Assembly: GCA_039566865.1 (NCBI GenBank)
Contig: CM076948.1
Location: forward strand, 13,961,001-14,025,000
From: Aurelia coerulea
Taxonomy: Eukaryota > Cnidaria > Scyphozoa > Semaeostomeae > Ulmaridae
Length of the DNA: 64,000 bases
Direction: 5' to 3'
Under the pieces are notes generated by a model that ran no database searches, was not told the origin of the DNA, and was given only the letters and a program-made list of their open reading frames with translations. Shown here in pieces: positions 32,153 to 41,929 of the stretch (its first letter is position 1; every line of letters starts with the position of its first letter). A program made the translations under genes and the position numbers.

Positions 32153-34713
32153 ATGTCACCTCCTTATACTCGCAGGATTTGGTACTGTGACAAGGCAAAT
32201 TTTGTGGCCATTATGAAGAGTATTGAAATGTTTAACTGGAAAGAGCATCTCGAAAATATAACATGCCCTAATGAGCAGGTCACATTGCTCAATAAAGTAC
32301 TTTTGCACATTTATTCCAATTTCATTCCTAACAAAGTTAAAATGATGAGACCTCGCCAAGCACCCTGGATAACGCAAAACTGTTAAGAATTTTCAAAGGA
32401 ATAAGAATCGTACTTATAAAAGTTTCACGAGGAATGGTCAGCCAGACGACAGGCTTGAAGGGATACAAAAAATGATAGCTGAAGGTTCAAAAATGATTGA
32501 AGATGCAAAACGGAATTACTTTCTTAAGGCAGGGGAATCCTTAGCTAGCCGTGAAACCCCTAGCAAAACGTATTGGTCCTTGATCAATACAGTTCTAAAC
32601 AAGGCGAAGATTCCAATAATACCACCACTTTTAGAGAACGGGCTATTTGTAACTGATTTTACTAAAAAGGCGCAATTATTCAACGAATATTTCATACTTC
32701 AGTGTACGACGATTGACACAGGCAGTGCAATTCCAGGACATATCCCAGTAACTTCTAATCTGATAAATGACTTTGCTATCTCTGAAGACAAGATAATACA
32801 AATCATACGTTCACCCAATCCAAACAAAGCACATGGCTGGGATGAAATATCTGTGAGAATGATAAAGTTGAGTGATGCTGCATTAGTTGCTCCATTAAAG
32901 ATCATATTCACAAAATGCCCGAGGAGTGGTCTATTTCCCCAAATATGGAAGCATGCAAATGTTGTGCCTGTTCACAAAAAAAACGAAAAAAATTTGAAGG
33001 GAAACTACCGCCCAATTTCACTTCTTCCAATCTTTGGTAAAATACTTGAAAAACTCATTTACGATTCTCTACATTCACATCTTGTTTCATCCGAGTTGCT
33101 TAACCCAAATCAATCAGGTTTTCGTCCAGGTGACTCAACAGTCAACCAATTAACCTCCATAACGCACACAATTTTTAAAGCATTTGATTGTAATCCCCCT
33201 CTCGATGTTCGTTCTGTATATCTCGATATTTCCAAAGCATTTGACAGGGTATGGCATGATGGTCTGATTTACAAACTACAACGATGTGGCGTCTCAGGAA
33301 ATCTTCTTTCTCTTGTCAAGAGCTTTCTTGAGAATAGAAAGCAGCGAACTGTTTTGAATTGGCAGAGTTCTTCTTGGGGAGATATTTCGGCAGGAGTACC
33401 CCAGGGCTGTATTCTAGGACCCTTATTTTTCCCTGTTTATATAAATGACCTAACTGAAGACTTGAGGTGCAATGCAAAGCTTTTCGCTGATGATACGTCA
33501 TTATTTACGGTCGTCCAAGGTTCTGATTCAGCTGCCAATGTCATGAAACATGACTTGGAGTTGATAAGACAGTGGGCTCATGACTGGAGGATGTCGTTTA
33601 ATCCTGATCCACAAAAACAAGCTGTGGAACTATTATTCTCAAGGGAAAAGATTGAAGCTAATCATCCGGAAATTTACTTTAACAACACACCAGTGATGAA
33701 AGTAGATGAACACAAACATTTAGGAATTATACAAGATCCAAAGCTGTCTTTTTCTGCCCATACCAAATCAGCTATCTCTAAAACAAGAAAGGGCACTGGC
33801 TTGCTGAAATATCTCTCCAAATATCTGCCTAGGCATACTCTAAACGAGTTATATAAGCTCCATGTGCGACCGCATCTTGACTATGGGGATGTCATTACCA
33901 TATTCCGGCGAAAGTATGTGAGTTCAGTGGTAGCGTCATTTTACCGAGCCTTATGGAAAAATTAGAATCTGTTCAGTATTCTGCTGCGCGAGCAATTACT
34001 GGAGCACGGAGAGGATCATCGCGAGAAAAGCTGTACACAGAGCTTGGTTGGGAATCATTAAGCTGCCGAAGGTGGAGCAGACGCCATACTTTATTCTACA
34101 AGATTCTTAATAATCTAACTCCCGTTTATACCAAGGATCCAATCCCACCACTTCAACAGTCACATTACCCTCTTCGCAACCAGGATGTCATTGGGTGATT
34201 AAGGGCCAGAACAGAAAAATTCAAATCTAGTTTCTATCCTCGTTGCTTAGCTGAATGGAATAAACGTTATCCTGAGATTAGACTTGCACCGTCTGTTGCT
34301 GTTTTTAAAAGAAGCTCTTATCGATAATTAGACCCCCTGTAAGATCTATATTTGGCATTCATGACCCAACAGGTTCATCATATCCCATTCAACTCAGGGT
34401 TGGTCTCAGTAAACTAAATTTTCACAAATTCAAGCACAGTTTTAGGGATACCATAAATCCAATGTGCCCTACGAACGATGGTATTGAGGATACGGAACAC
34501 TTTTTGTTGCTTTGCCCTTCCCTTGCAGTACCACGCAGAGATCTTCTCGCTGGAGTTTTTGCTTTGCTGCGACCATATGGATATACTAATGTCCAAAATA
34601 TTTTTCTACTGCAGATTTTATTGTTTGGTGATAAAAATTTCCCCAACGAACTTAACAAAAATATACTCTTTCTGACTCTAAAATTTATCCACAAATCTGG
34701 TCGATTCGGTTAG
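32153..34713 (+). pseudogene. LINE-A RT and C-terminal region, broken
   Basis: A linker (WYCDKANFVAIMKSIEMFNW to PRQAPWITQNC) ends at TAA 32384. From about 32400 another frame holds the connector and RT: PNPNKAHGWDEISVRMIKLS, GNYRPISLLPIFGKILEKL, YLDISKAFDRVWHDGL, AGVPQGCILGPLFFPVYIND and LFADDTSLF (about 33480-33506), open for 497 codons to 33965. A frameshift near 33890 moves it to the frame at 33953-34198 (ESVQYSAARAITGARRGSSR), a stop follows at 34196-34198, and the C-terminus with CPTNDGIEDTEHFLLLC is open at 34462-34713. Catalytic Asp residues are intact. Confidence 0.9.
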
Positions 34714-34836
34714 AAAATTCCAAAGAACTCCGTTATAAGTCACTTCACCACAGCCACAATGTTACATGTCCCATTTTAGTTTATTTTGTTTTTGTTCATG
34801 TTTTTCTGTAGTTAAGTCGTGTAAATGTAGCTAAAT

Positions 34837-34949
34837 GTCTGTCTCAAATTAGATGCCATGCAATATTTGCGATAATGCCTTATTTACCAATCCAAACAAA
34901 AGTCAACCTGATCGCAGATATTTCTCATGGCAAGTAATTTGAGACAGAC
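34837..34949 (+). repeat. Hairpin-forming inverted repeat in LINE-A copy 4 3' UTR
   Basis: GTCTGTCTCAAATTAGATGC pairs with its inverted copy ending GAGACAGAC at 34949. It is at the same place, about 120 bp after the ORF2 stop, as the hairpin in copy 2, and is followed by the GGGGTAGTCACAGCC box. Confidence 0.78.
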
Positions 34950-35102
34950 CATTGTAGTTTTAGCTTAATGTCTAAATGGCCTCGGGGTAGTCACAGCCTT
35001 TTGCTCATCGGGGTATCGTTCCTGTAGTATTGTATTGTAATTTGTAGGTAGCGTAAGTAACATATATATTGTAATCTTTTAGTGGATATATATATATAAA
35101 AA

Positions 35103-35410
35103 ACTTCTGGAAACAAAATAACACAAGATCTAATATTGTTCAAATTTTATCAAGGCCATCGTTGATGTATACGCTGTGCCTTAAGAAATTGCTTAGGCCA
35201 AAAGGCTAAAGCTCTGGTTTGAAGGAAGAGGCATATTTGAGCTTTCAAGATTAACATGTCTACTCTCAAAGTACCAATATCAGCAAACGAGGTACAGATG
35301 TTCAAGTTAACTATCGAGCAACATTTTTAGAGTGATTAGACATTGATTGAAGCTAAATTCACAGCGCTAGAGTCAACCAAATCCGTATACATTTTTTTGG
35401 GACACGCGGT
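35103..35410 (+). mobile_element. M-A family MITE copy
   Basis: It shares GGCCAAAAGGCTAAAGCTCT, TTTGAGCTTTCAAGATTAAC and the right tip TTTTTTTGGGACACGCGG next to TA with the copies at 11640-12125 and 28168-28510. It starts at the tail of LINE-A copy 4. Confidence 0.7.
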
Positions 35411-35740
35411 AGTTTTAAATTTCATCCATAGCCAAATCAGATGACGTCATGTCTTCTGCTACGGACTGCACATAATATTATATTTTATAATTGTTTTTTC
35501 AGTTTTAACATCAATAAAGATATAAGAAATCTATTTCTTATACCCGTGGAGGTGGATGATTTACTTTTGTTTCAGGAAATTTAGATATCAAAATTGGTCC
35601 AGCATTTCTTACTTCATTTAATTGTTTAGGGTTGTTTTCTTCTTGAATTTTTCAGTTTTGTTCATTTTCTTTGTTTTGCTGACGGGCTTCAGAGTAATAA
35701 AATTTTCCTGTATTTAAACTTTTGCGATATTTTGTTCTAG

Positions 35741-35856
35741 CTATGGGACCTAACAGCTGGAAAGATATTGAATGACTTTAACAAGCATACTGCATCTGTC
35801 AATAGAATTGAATTTCATCCAAAGGAATTTCTTTTAGCCACTTGCAGTTCTGATAG
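35741..35856 (+). CDS. KATNB1: KATNB1 exon e (end of fourth and fifth blade)
   Basis: Acceptor TTTGTTCTAG, phase 0. It reads [20 protein letters not shown] then [18 protein letters not shown] and two bases of an Arg codon before donor [14 protein letters not shown] and EFHP.E.LLA.CSSDR are katanin p80 hallmarks. It lies 13.1 kb downstream of exon d, beyond a Penelope element and two LINEs. Confidence 0.93.
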
Positions 35857-36641
35857 GTAAGTTGAATTCTTGAACTCAAAATATGAAAGCACTGCTTCTA
35901 ATAGAAGATATATATTTTAATGCCATTGTGAAAGCCCTTCTACTTTCATGTTATGGTGATTAAAAACGTGCATACCGTGTGACCAAGCAAACGAGAAATC
36001 GAGGAATGAATAAGGGAATGAATGTCTCAGTCCTGTGCCTTAGTTTAGAACAAGGCTACTCAATGTGAGTTTTTTACTCTTTACATATGCATTTATCTCG
36101 ATCGGGGTTTGCATGTAAAATTTTTAATCTGCAGGTCATAGTTGAACGCCAGATCTTTGAAGAAGGGTCCTGAAATCCAATAATTTATTCTTAACGTGTT
36201 TCTTGACCTTTTTGCTATTCTACCAAAGAATCTGATGATAGTTCGATACATTTTGTGGAATTTGTACATTTTTCCGAAAGCGATAGAGGGTCTAGAGCCA
36301 CTCAATCGAACCTTTCGTATCAAAATGTTTAAAATATCCAGACGGTTTTGAAGAATAGCTAAAGGGTATATTGCTGTCCATCTCCTCTTGTTATTCGTCT
36401 GAAGTTATGTATGTTTACCAGTCAGCCTGACGAAAAACCGTCATGATCTCCATTTAACTGAAATGCTGGACATTCAATCTGCCATTCATAAGAAGAAAGA
36501 AACTGAGTAAAATGACGTCATCATTCACATCTTATATAGAAAGTATTTCAGTATTTAAGCTTTTTGCAATGATTAATGAAGAGGTTGAAAAATTGGAAAC
36601 AGGTGCCTGCATATTTACTCATGGAAATTGATAAGAATCTA

Positions 36642-37257
36642 CCGGGTGACCCAGAAAAAGGTGACCCAACGCAATCTGTTACAGAAAATTTAGTAAGTGG
36701 TGGATTGAAATGCTTCAAACGTTGTTCCGTCGCTAAAAGACTAGCCTATCCTATTAGTATTTTTCTCAATTTTTTTGGCAAGGTAAATTTCCAAAATCAA
36801 GGATTTCGAGGAAAAAGGCATCTCTGAAATCCTCAAAAAGTCATGAAAAACAGGGGATCGATTTACGGCCATTTCAAATCTTCAAAACAACGAGGAGCTT
36901 GTTTTAATTCAACTTGGGAATAGGCAACCCACTCGGAAGTCTTCAGACCACGTGTATGGTCTTTAGGTGCTTAAATATATTCTCAGGCAAAATGAAACAC
37001 GCTCCTCGTTGTTTTGAAGATCTGAAATGGCTTTAAATCTATCCCCTGTTTTTGACGACTTTTCAAGGATTTCAAGCCCGCCTTTTTCCTCAAAATTCTT
37101 AATTGGGGAATTTTACAGTGCCCAAAAAAATTGCGAAAAATGCTCATAATGTAGGCTGGTCTTTTAGCGACAGAAAAAAATTTGAAATATATCAATCGAC
37201 CACTTACTCTTATTTCTATAATGGATTGTGTTGGGTCACTTTTTCTGGATCACCCGG
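36642..37257. mobile_element. 616-bp palindromic mariner-tipped MITE
   Basis: Left tip CCGGGTGACCCAGAAAAAGG, right tip TTTTTCTGGATCACCCGG, with TA on both sides (36640-36641, 37258-37259). The arms pair over about 300 bases each (for example TTCAAAACAACGAGGAGC against GCTCCTCGTTGTTTTGAA), nearly meeting at the centre. It lies in KATNB1 intron 5, 270 bp before exon f. Confidence 0.9.
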
Positions 37258-37527
37258 TAGATGTATCGGAAAATCAGTACTTGTTTATTTATTGTTGATA
37301 AGCCAGAGATCATAGCATTACTTAACAGCAGCTGAAGTCAGTGTGTCACGAACTTTACTGGCTTATTCCAGGCAGCCACCTATCGTTTCATACCAAACCC
37401 CTTGTTTTAGTTATTTCTTAGCGCCTCTGATATTGAATTTTTGCAGCTCCAAGAACTGAATTTGAATGATTCTAGCTGTCCCATGTTAGCCATTTAGATG
37501 AATTTTTATTTGTTTCTTTTAACTCAG

Positions 37528-37599
37528 GACTGTGAAATTTTGGGATCTTGAAACATTCGACATGGTTTCATCCACTGAAGCTGAGCAGTCTGCCATTAG
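37528..37599 (+). CDS. KATNB1: KATNB1 exon f
   Basis: Acceptor TTAACTCAG completes the Arg codon and continues TVKFWDLETFDMVSSTEAEQ then SAI and two bases of Arg before donor GTATGC. FWDLE carries the WD dipeptide of the fifth blade. A LINE-D copy starts only about 45 bases after the donor. Confidence 0.92.
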
Positions 37600-37639
37600 G
37601 TATGCTCTAGACTTGTTTCATTGTTATTAATAGCTTCTG

Positions 37640-38820
37640 TTGGTATACAGTTACCTAACTAATCGAAAACAGAGAGTCAAAGTAGGCTCAGCATACAGCA
37701 CTTTTCAAAGCATTTCCACAGGCGTTCCACAGGCGTTCCACAGGCGTTCCACAGGCGTTCCACAGGCGTTCCACAGGCGTTCCACAGGCGTTCCACAGGC
37801 GTTCCACAGGAGTCTGTACTTGGACTTCTGCTTTTCAATATCTTCATAAACGATCTGTTCTTCACAGATTTGGAATCTGAGATATGCAATTTGCTGACGA
37901 TACAACAATTTAGGCATGTGACACATCTGTAGATGCTGTCATAATAAAATTAGAGGGACGATTTAAAAAAGCTCCAAGATTGGTTTAAAAATAATGGAAT
38001 GTGTGCCAATCCAGCGAAATTTCAAATGATGTTTTTAGGTCTCAAGAGTGACAACTCGTTTTGCCTCAGCATCGGTGGACAACAAATAAAGCAGAGCGAG
38101 CAGGTAAAGCTCCTCGGCGTACAAATCGACAACTCTTTAACATTTGACGCCCACGTCAAGGAGTTATGTCGAAAAATAAACCAAAAATTATGTGCGTTCT
38201 CAAGAATAAGACCATTCCTCGATGAAGAGAAAGCTAAAATGCTACTAACATCAATTGTCATGTCAAACTTTTCATACTGTCCCTTGATATGGCTATTTTG
38301 TAGCAAAACTGCTAACAAAGATATAGATAGGACAAATAAACGTGCCTTGAGGGTTTTGTACAGAGATTACGACTCATCATTTGACCAACTTCTAGCCAGG
38401 GCTGAAAGCGTTCCAGTTCACCAGAAGAATCTGCAAAGTCTCATGATAGAAATTTATAAGACCATGAACCATCTTAACCCTTCATATATTTGGGAGTTCT
38501 TTGTTAAAAAGGATATACCTTACAATCTCCGCACCAAAGAGCTATGCAGGCTTCCATCAGCACAGTCACATCGATATGGACTAAATTCTCTTTCGTTTAG
38601 AGGTAGTCTCCTGTGGAACACTCTAGATGATGAACTAAAGAGAGCTGATAACTTGAGAAGTTGTAAAAGGGGGATCAAAGAATGGGATGCCAAAAGATGT
38701 AAATGTTTAATTTGTAAATAGTTTTGTTATATTGTAAATAGTTGATTTAAATTAGTTTTTAGTAACTATGTACATATCAACTTTGAATAATAATAATATG
38801 ATGATGATGATGATGATTCT
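37640..38820 (+). pseudogene. LINE-D copy 1, 5'-truncated, with expanded GVPQ box
   Basis: It begins in the RT with YLTNRKQRVKVGSAYSTFQS then STGVPQ, where an 11-bp minisatellite has grown. Then follow VLGLLLFNIFINDLF and a degenerate FADDTTI. A 240-residue open frame (37999-38721) covers the thumb and C-terminus: KLLGVQIDNSLTFDAHVKEL, SYCPLIWLFCSKTANKDIDR, RGSLLWNTLDDELKRADNLR and the terminal CKCLICK. The 3' end is (ATG)n at about 38799-38816. It lies in KATNB1 intron 6, starting just after exon f. Confidence 0.88.
37721..37808 (+). repeat. 11-bp minisatellite GGCGTTCCACA, eight copies
   Basis: Eight perfect head-to-tail copies of GGCGTTCCACA. The unit encodes the RT motif G-V-P-Q, and the ancestral LINE would have it once. 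Seven extra units (77 bp) shift the frame. Confidence 0.95.
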
Positions 38821-38832
38821 GGTGTTATAGAA

Positions 38833-39090
38833 GGTGTTGTGGCACAATAGTGTAATCCTCTGATGTGGACAGCGTTCGATACCTGGTAGAGCCCCATTTG
38901 AGTGTCACGACAAGGAGTTGTGGACTCGATTAGTGCTTAGCAATTTCTGTGATCCCAGCACTTGGTGAAAAACCGCACCTTCACCTTATAAACTAGATTT
39001 GCCACGGCTCCCTGAAAAGCAGTCCTTATGGATTGACGGGGCTACCATGCCTAAATGAATAAATATGAAATGAAATGAATGAAAAGATAG
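38833..39090 (+). mobile_element. tRNA-derived SINE
   Basis: Pol III A box TGGCACAATAG (38840-38850) fits TRGYNNARNNG exactly, and B box GTTCGATAC (38874-38882) fits GWTCRANNC exactly, at tRNA-like spacing. A body of about 190 bp follows, then an (AAATG)-like tail (gaaatgaaatgaatgaaaag). It lies just downstream of the LINE-D tail. There is no acceptor-stem pairing that would make it a true tRNA gene. Confidence 0.75.
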
Positions 39091-40180
39091 GGTTCTGTGG
39101 GTATCTGCAATGTTTCATGAATACATGCAATTTAAAAAAAAAACTTTCTTCCATAAAGGACCAGCCAGATGTGCAAAGATTTTAAAATTTACGTTTGCAG
39201 TGTGAGGGAAAGTATCATTCACGAGAAACTCTAAGGTTAATCGAATCAAAATATGTATGAATATATATTCTTCAAAGAATAATCAAAAGGGCATGTCTTA
39301 TTAGCAACAACTGGAGGTTCTTTAAAGGGTCTCAGTCGTCAAACAGTAAACAAATCCGTAAACTCGCACGTGTCGGGGATTATCCGTTGTTCATCCATTG
39401 TTCTCTGCAGTTTGTTTGGTGGCTTCACCCAAGCCACAAAAAAGTGACCGTTAGAAACCACTTATATCCGTGCAATCCAAGAAGATATGAATGTTTGGTT
39501 TGTTCCTTAGTGAAGTACAAGGATTAATGCCCACACAGCAACTTTCATTTTGAAAAAAATACGAAAATCCAGTGTGATGTCACCTTTCAAAAAACTGCAA
39601 AAATCATCGTTTTGTTTACATTTTGACGACGGAGCCCCTTTAAGATAATTTTAATACTAATTAATTATAAGGACAACGTCTTTCTTCCCCTTCAAATTCT
39701 TGAAGCCATTGACATGTTGTGATGAGTGAATCTATGGAAATATGCGCACAGTGATCCGGATCATAATAATAATATCTTATTAAAATAAGAAATAATTTAT
39801 TTTAAGTTGGCGAAAAGCAATAGCGATGAGCTAATAAAAGCCAATAATACAAAATATACAAGTCTAAATGATACAAACTAATGCCACAAAAACATACATT
39901 TGAAATACTGCTTTTACATAATTTACAGCTGCTATCAAATGTTTTGATTGTTTTAATATTTCTTTTGAAAATCTCCATTGATTGGGACTTTTTAATTTCA
40001 ACTGGCAGAGACTGCCATAATTTTTGAGGATACCATACAAATTTGTCCTTGCTTTTGGGAACACAAGGTTATATATTATATATATATAGATACTCATAAG
40101 CTCCTTGTCAATGCGTAATAAAATAGGTATATAAACTTATATATAAGATATATAAATTGACATGTTTGATGAACAGGCTT
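39091..40180. other. KATNB1 intron 6, no gene recognised
   Basis: AT-rich sequence without RT motifs, splice-bounded exons or clear repeat structure. Confidence 0.5.
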
Positions 40181-40270
40181 AGAGTAGCCTGCGCTCAGAC
40201 TTTGGTTCCTGGGGAGGAGAGGAAAGAATGAACAACAAAGTCTGCGCAACGCCGTGCATTTTCTTGTTTT
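40181..40270 (+). repeat. Dispersed repeat, inverted with 44643-44740
   Basis: TAGCCTGCGCTCAGACTTTG then TTCCTGGGGAGGAGAGG and AAAGTCTGCGCAACGCCGTG match, inverted, the stretch ending CAAAGTCTGTGCGCAGGCTA at 44735. Each copy has its own internal AGTCTG inverted pair. Confidence 0.65.
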
Positions 40271-40579
40271 TGATCACATGACTGTCATGTCCAAGTTGCC
40301 AGAAGATTGCGCAATTTTGAATCAGCGTGAATAAACTTCGAGACAAAATTGTGGCTTGGAATCTCATAGATAGTGTTGGCTCCACTGAAACTGAATCTTT
40401 GGAGGTTATTTGTTTCGTAGAGACATCGTTATATGAATACGTTTTCGCCATTGCGTAGATTTATTGAAGAAGCGAAACCAGTTACTCAGTTCATTGTTCA
40501 AGACAGCGGTGTACAACATAAATAATGAGCTCGATCCTTGTGTAGGCCTAAGCAACTATTTATATTTATAAACATATTT

Positions 40580-41571
40580 ACGATATATTTATAAATGACT
40601 TCTTTTATGCTATAGAGCACTCTCAGATTTGCAACTTTGCTGACGATAACACGATCTTTGCATGTGGTGAAACCTTAGACGAAGTAGCCACATGCATTGA
40701 AAATGATATGAGAGAAGCAATGAACTGGTATAAACTCAACGAAATGGTTGCAAATCCGGACAAATTTCAGTTAATTTTCTTTGGACTTAAAGAAGACCAC
40801 GAGTTATGCATTGATATTCATGGCGATATCATAAAGATGTCAGAGACAGTAAAACTCTTAGGTGTCACCATTGACTCAAAACTAAACTTTAATGGACACA
40901 TCAAAACTATCTGCCAAAAGACCAAAAATAAGGTAAAAGCTTTTTCAAGGGTTGCAAGAAACCTTGATTCTCAAAAAGCTAGCCTGCTATATAACTCATT
41001 TATACTAACAAATTTTAACTATTGCCCACTCATCTGGATGTTCTGTGGAAAAACAGCCAACGATGAAGTCAATCGGATTCATAAGCGTGCCCTGAGAGTG
41101 CTGCTAAATGATTTTGACTCCAGTTTTGAAGAACTCTTACAAAAGAACGGGGAAATCACAATACATGTAAAAAATTTGCAAAAACTTATGCTAGAGGTAT
41201 ACAAATGTATTACTTCTGGAAACCCCTCCTTTCTGTGGGAGTTCTTCAATAGAAAAATGCTTCCATATAACTTAAGAATAAACGATCTCCTCCAACTTCC
41301 TAAAACCAGGACCAATGAATATGGAAACGAGTCTCTTTCGTATAGGGGTTGCATGGTTTGGAATCGGCTTCCAGACCAATATAAAGCTGCGAAAAGCGAT
41401 GATGAATTCAAAATTAAAATCAGAAGTTGGAAGGGATCCGGATGTAACTGCCGCATTTGTATAATATAGCTTAATTTCAGACATTGTAAATAGGATAGAG
41501 TTGGCCTTTATTAGAGTCAGCTATCTCTCTAGCCAACTGTAAATAAATTGTATTATTATTATTATTATTAT
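40580..41571 (+). pseudogene. LINE-D copy 2, 5'-truncated, with (TTA)n tail
   Basis: It starts at the RT catalytic region (IFINDFFYAIEHSQ, then NFADDNTIFACGETLDEV). A 253-residue open frame (40708-41469) follows: KLLGVTIDSKLNFNGHIKTI, NYCPLIWMFCGKTANDEVNR, SYRGCMVWNRLPDQYKAAKS and the end WKGSGCNCRICII. The C-terminal C-x-C-x-x-C matches LINE-D copy 1. The tail is TATTATTATTATTATTA at about 41553-41570. It is a fragment of a retroelement, not a host gene. Confidence 0.88.
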
Positions 41572-41599
41572 GAATGTTACGCACAAATGAATTAACATT

Positions 41600-41809
41600 T
41601 GGAATTACTGTCCAAGATATCGGGTCACATCTAGTGTCCTTAGATATCAAGAACCTGTCTGATGATTCTCGCCGTGCCTAGAAGGGTTGACTTCTGGATT
41701 AACTCAATTCTTGTTGTTACACCTATTTCCTTCAGGTACTGTTCAAGTCTGCCTGTTACAGTGCCAAGGGCACCTATGACAATTGGGATGACCTTGGTTG
41801 ACACATTCA

Positions 41810-41872
<63 letters not shown>

Positions 41873-41873
41873 G
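41600..41873 (-). mobile_element. 3' end of another LINE with (AAT)n tail
   Basis: The minus strand from about 41805 downward reads VIPIVIGALGTVTGRLEQYL then TRIELIQKSTLLGTARIIRQVL. This VVPVVVGALG...Q.T.LLGTA.ILR pattern is the C-terminus of an RT family common in invertebrate genomes. The 3' tail is the (ATT)n run at 41812-41872. Which clade it belongs to I cannot say. Confidence 0.65.
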
Positions 41874-41929
41874 TTATAATATAACTAAACTATGTTGCTG
41901 AAAGACATTCGAGCAGGGCAAATCTTTTC

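Larger units (their letters stand above)
30926..35098 (+). mobile_element. LINE-A copy 4, nearly full length, with duplicated 2A peptide
   Basis: This is the most complete LINE-A copy: a 5' region with two 2A motifs, an APE-type endonuclease, RT, a C-terminal Cys/His cluster, a 3' UTR with hairpin, and a (TA)nA6 tail at 35080-35102. Several frameshifts and stops make it inactive. It lies in KATNB1 intron 4, whose exon e is 640 bp downstream. Confidence 0.9.

Noticed and set aside
37677..37926. Minus-strand proteins with repeated CGTPVERLWNA
   Set aside because: They are the complement of the 11-bp GGCGTTCCACA minisatellite.
38833..38905. A functional tRNA gene
   Set aside because: The pol III boxes fit, but the flanks do not form an acceptor stem and a SINE body and tail follow.
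40708..41469. Stand-alone host gene of 253 residues
   Set aside because: Its motifs (KLLGVTIDSKLNFNGHIK, NYCPLIWMF, CNCRIC) are those of a LINE RT thumb and tail, directly preceded by the FADD box and followed by a (TTA)n tail.
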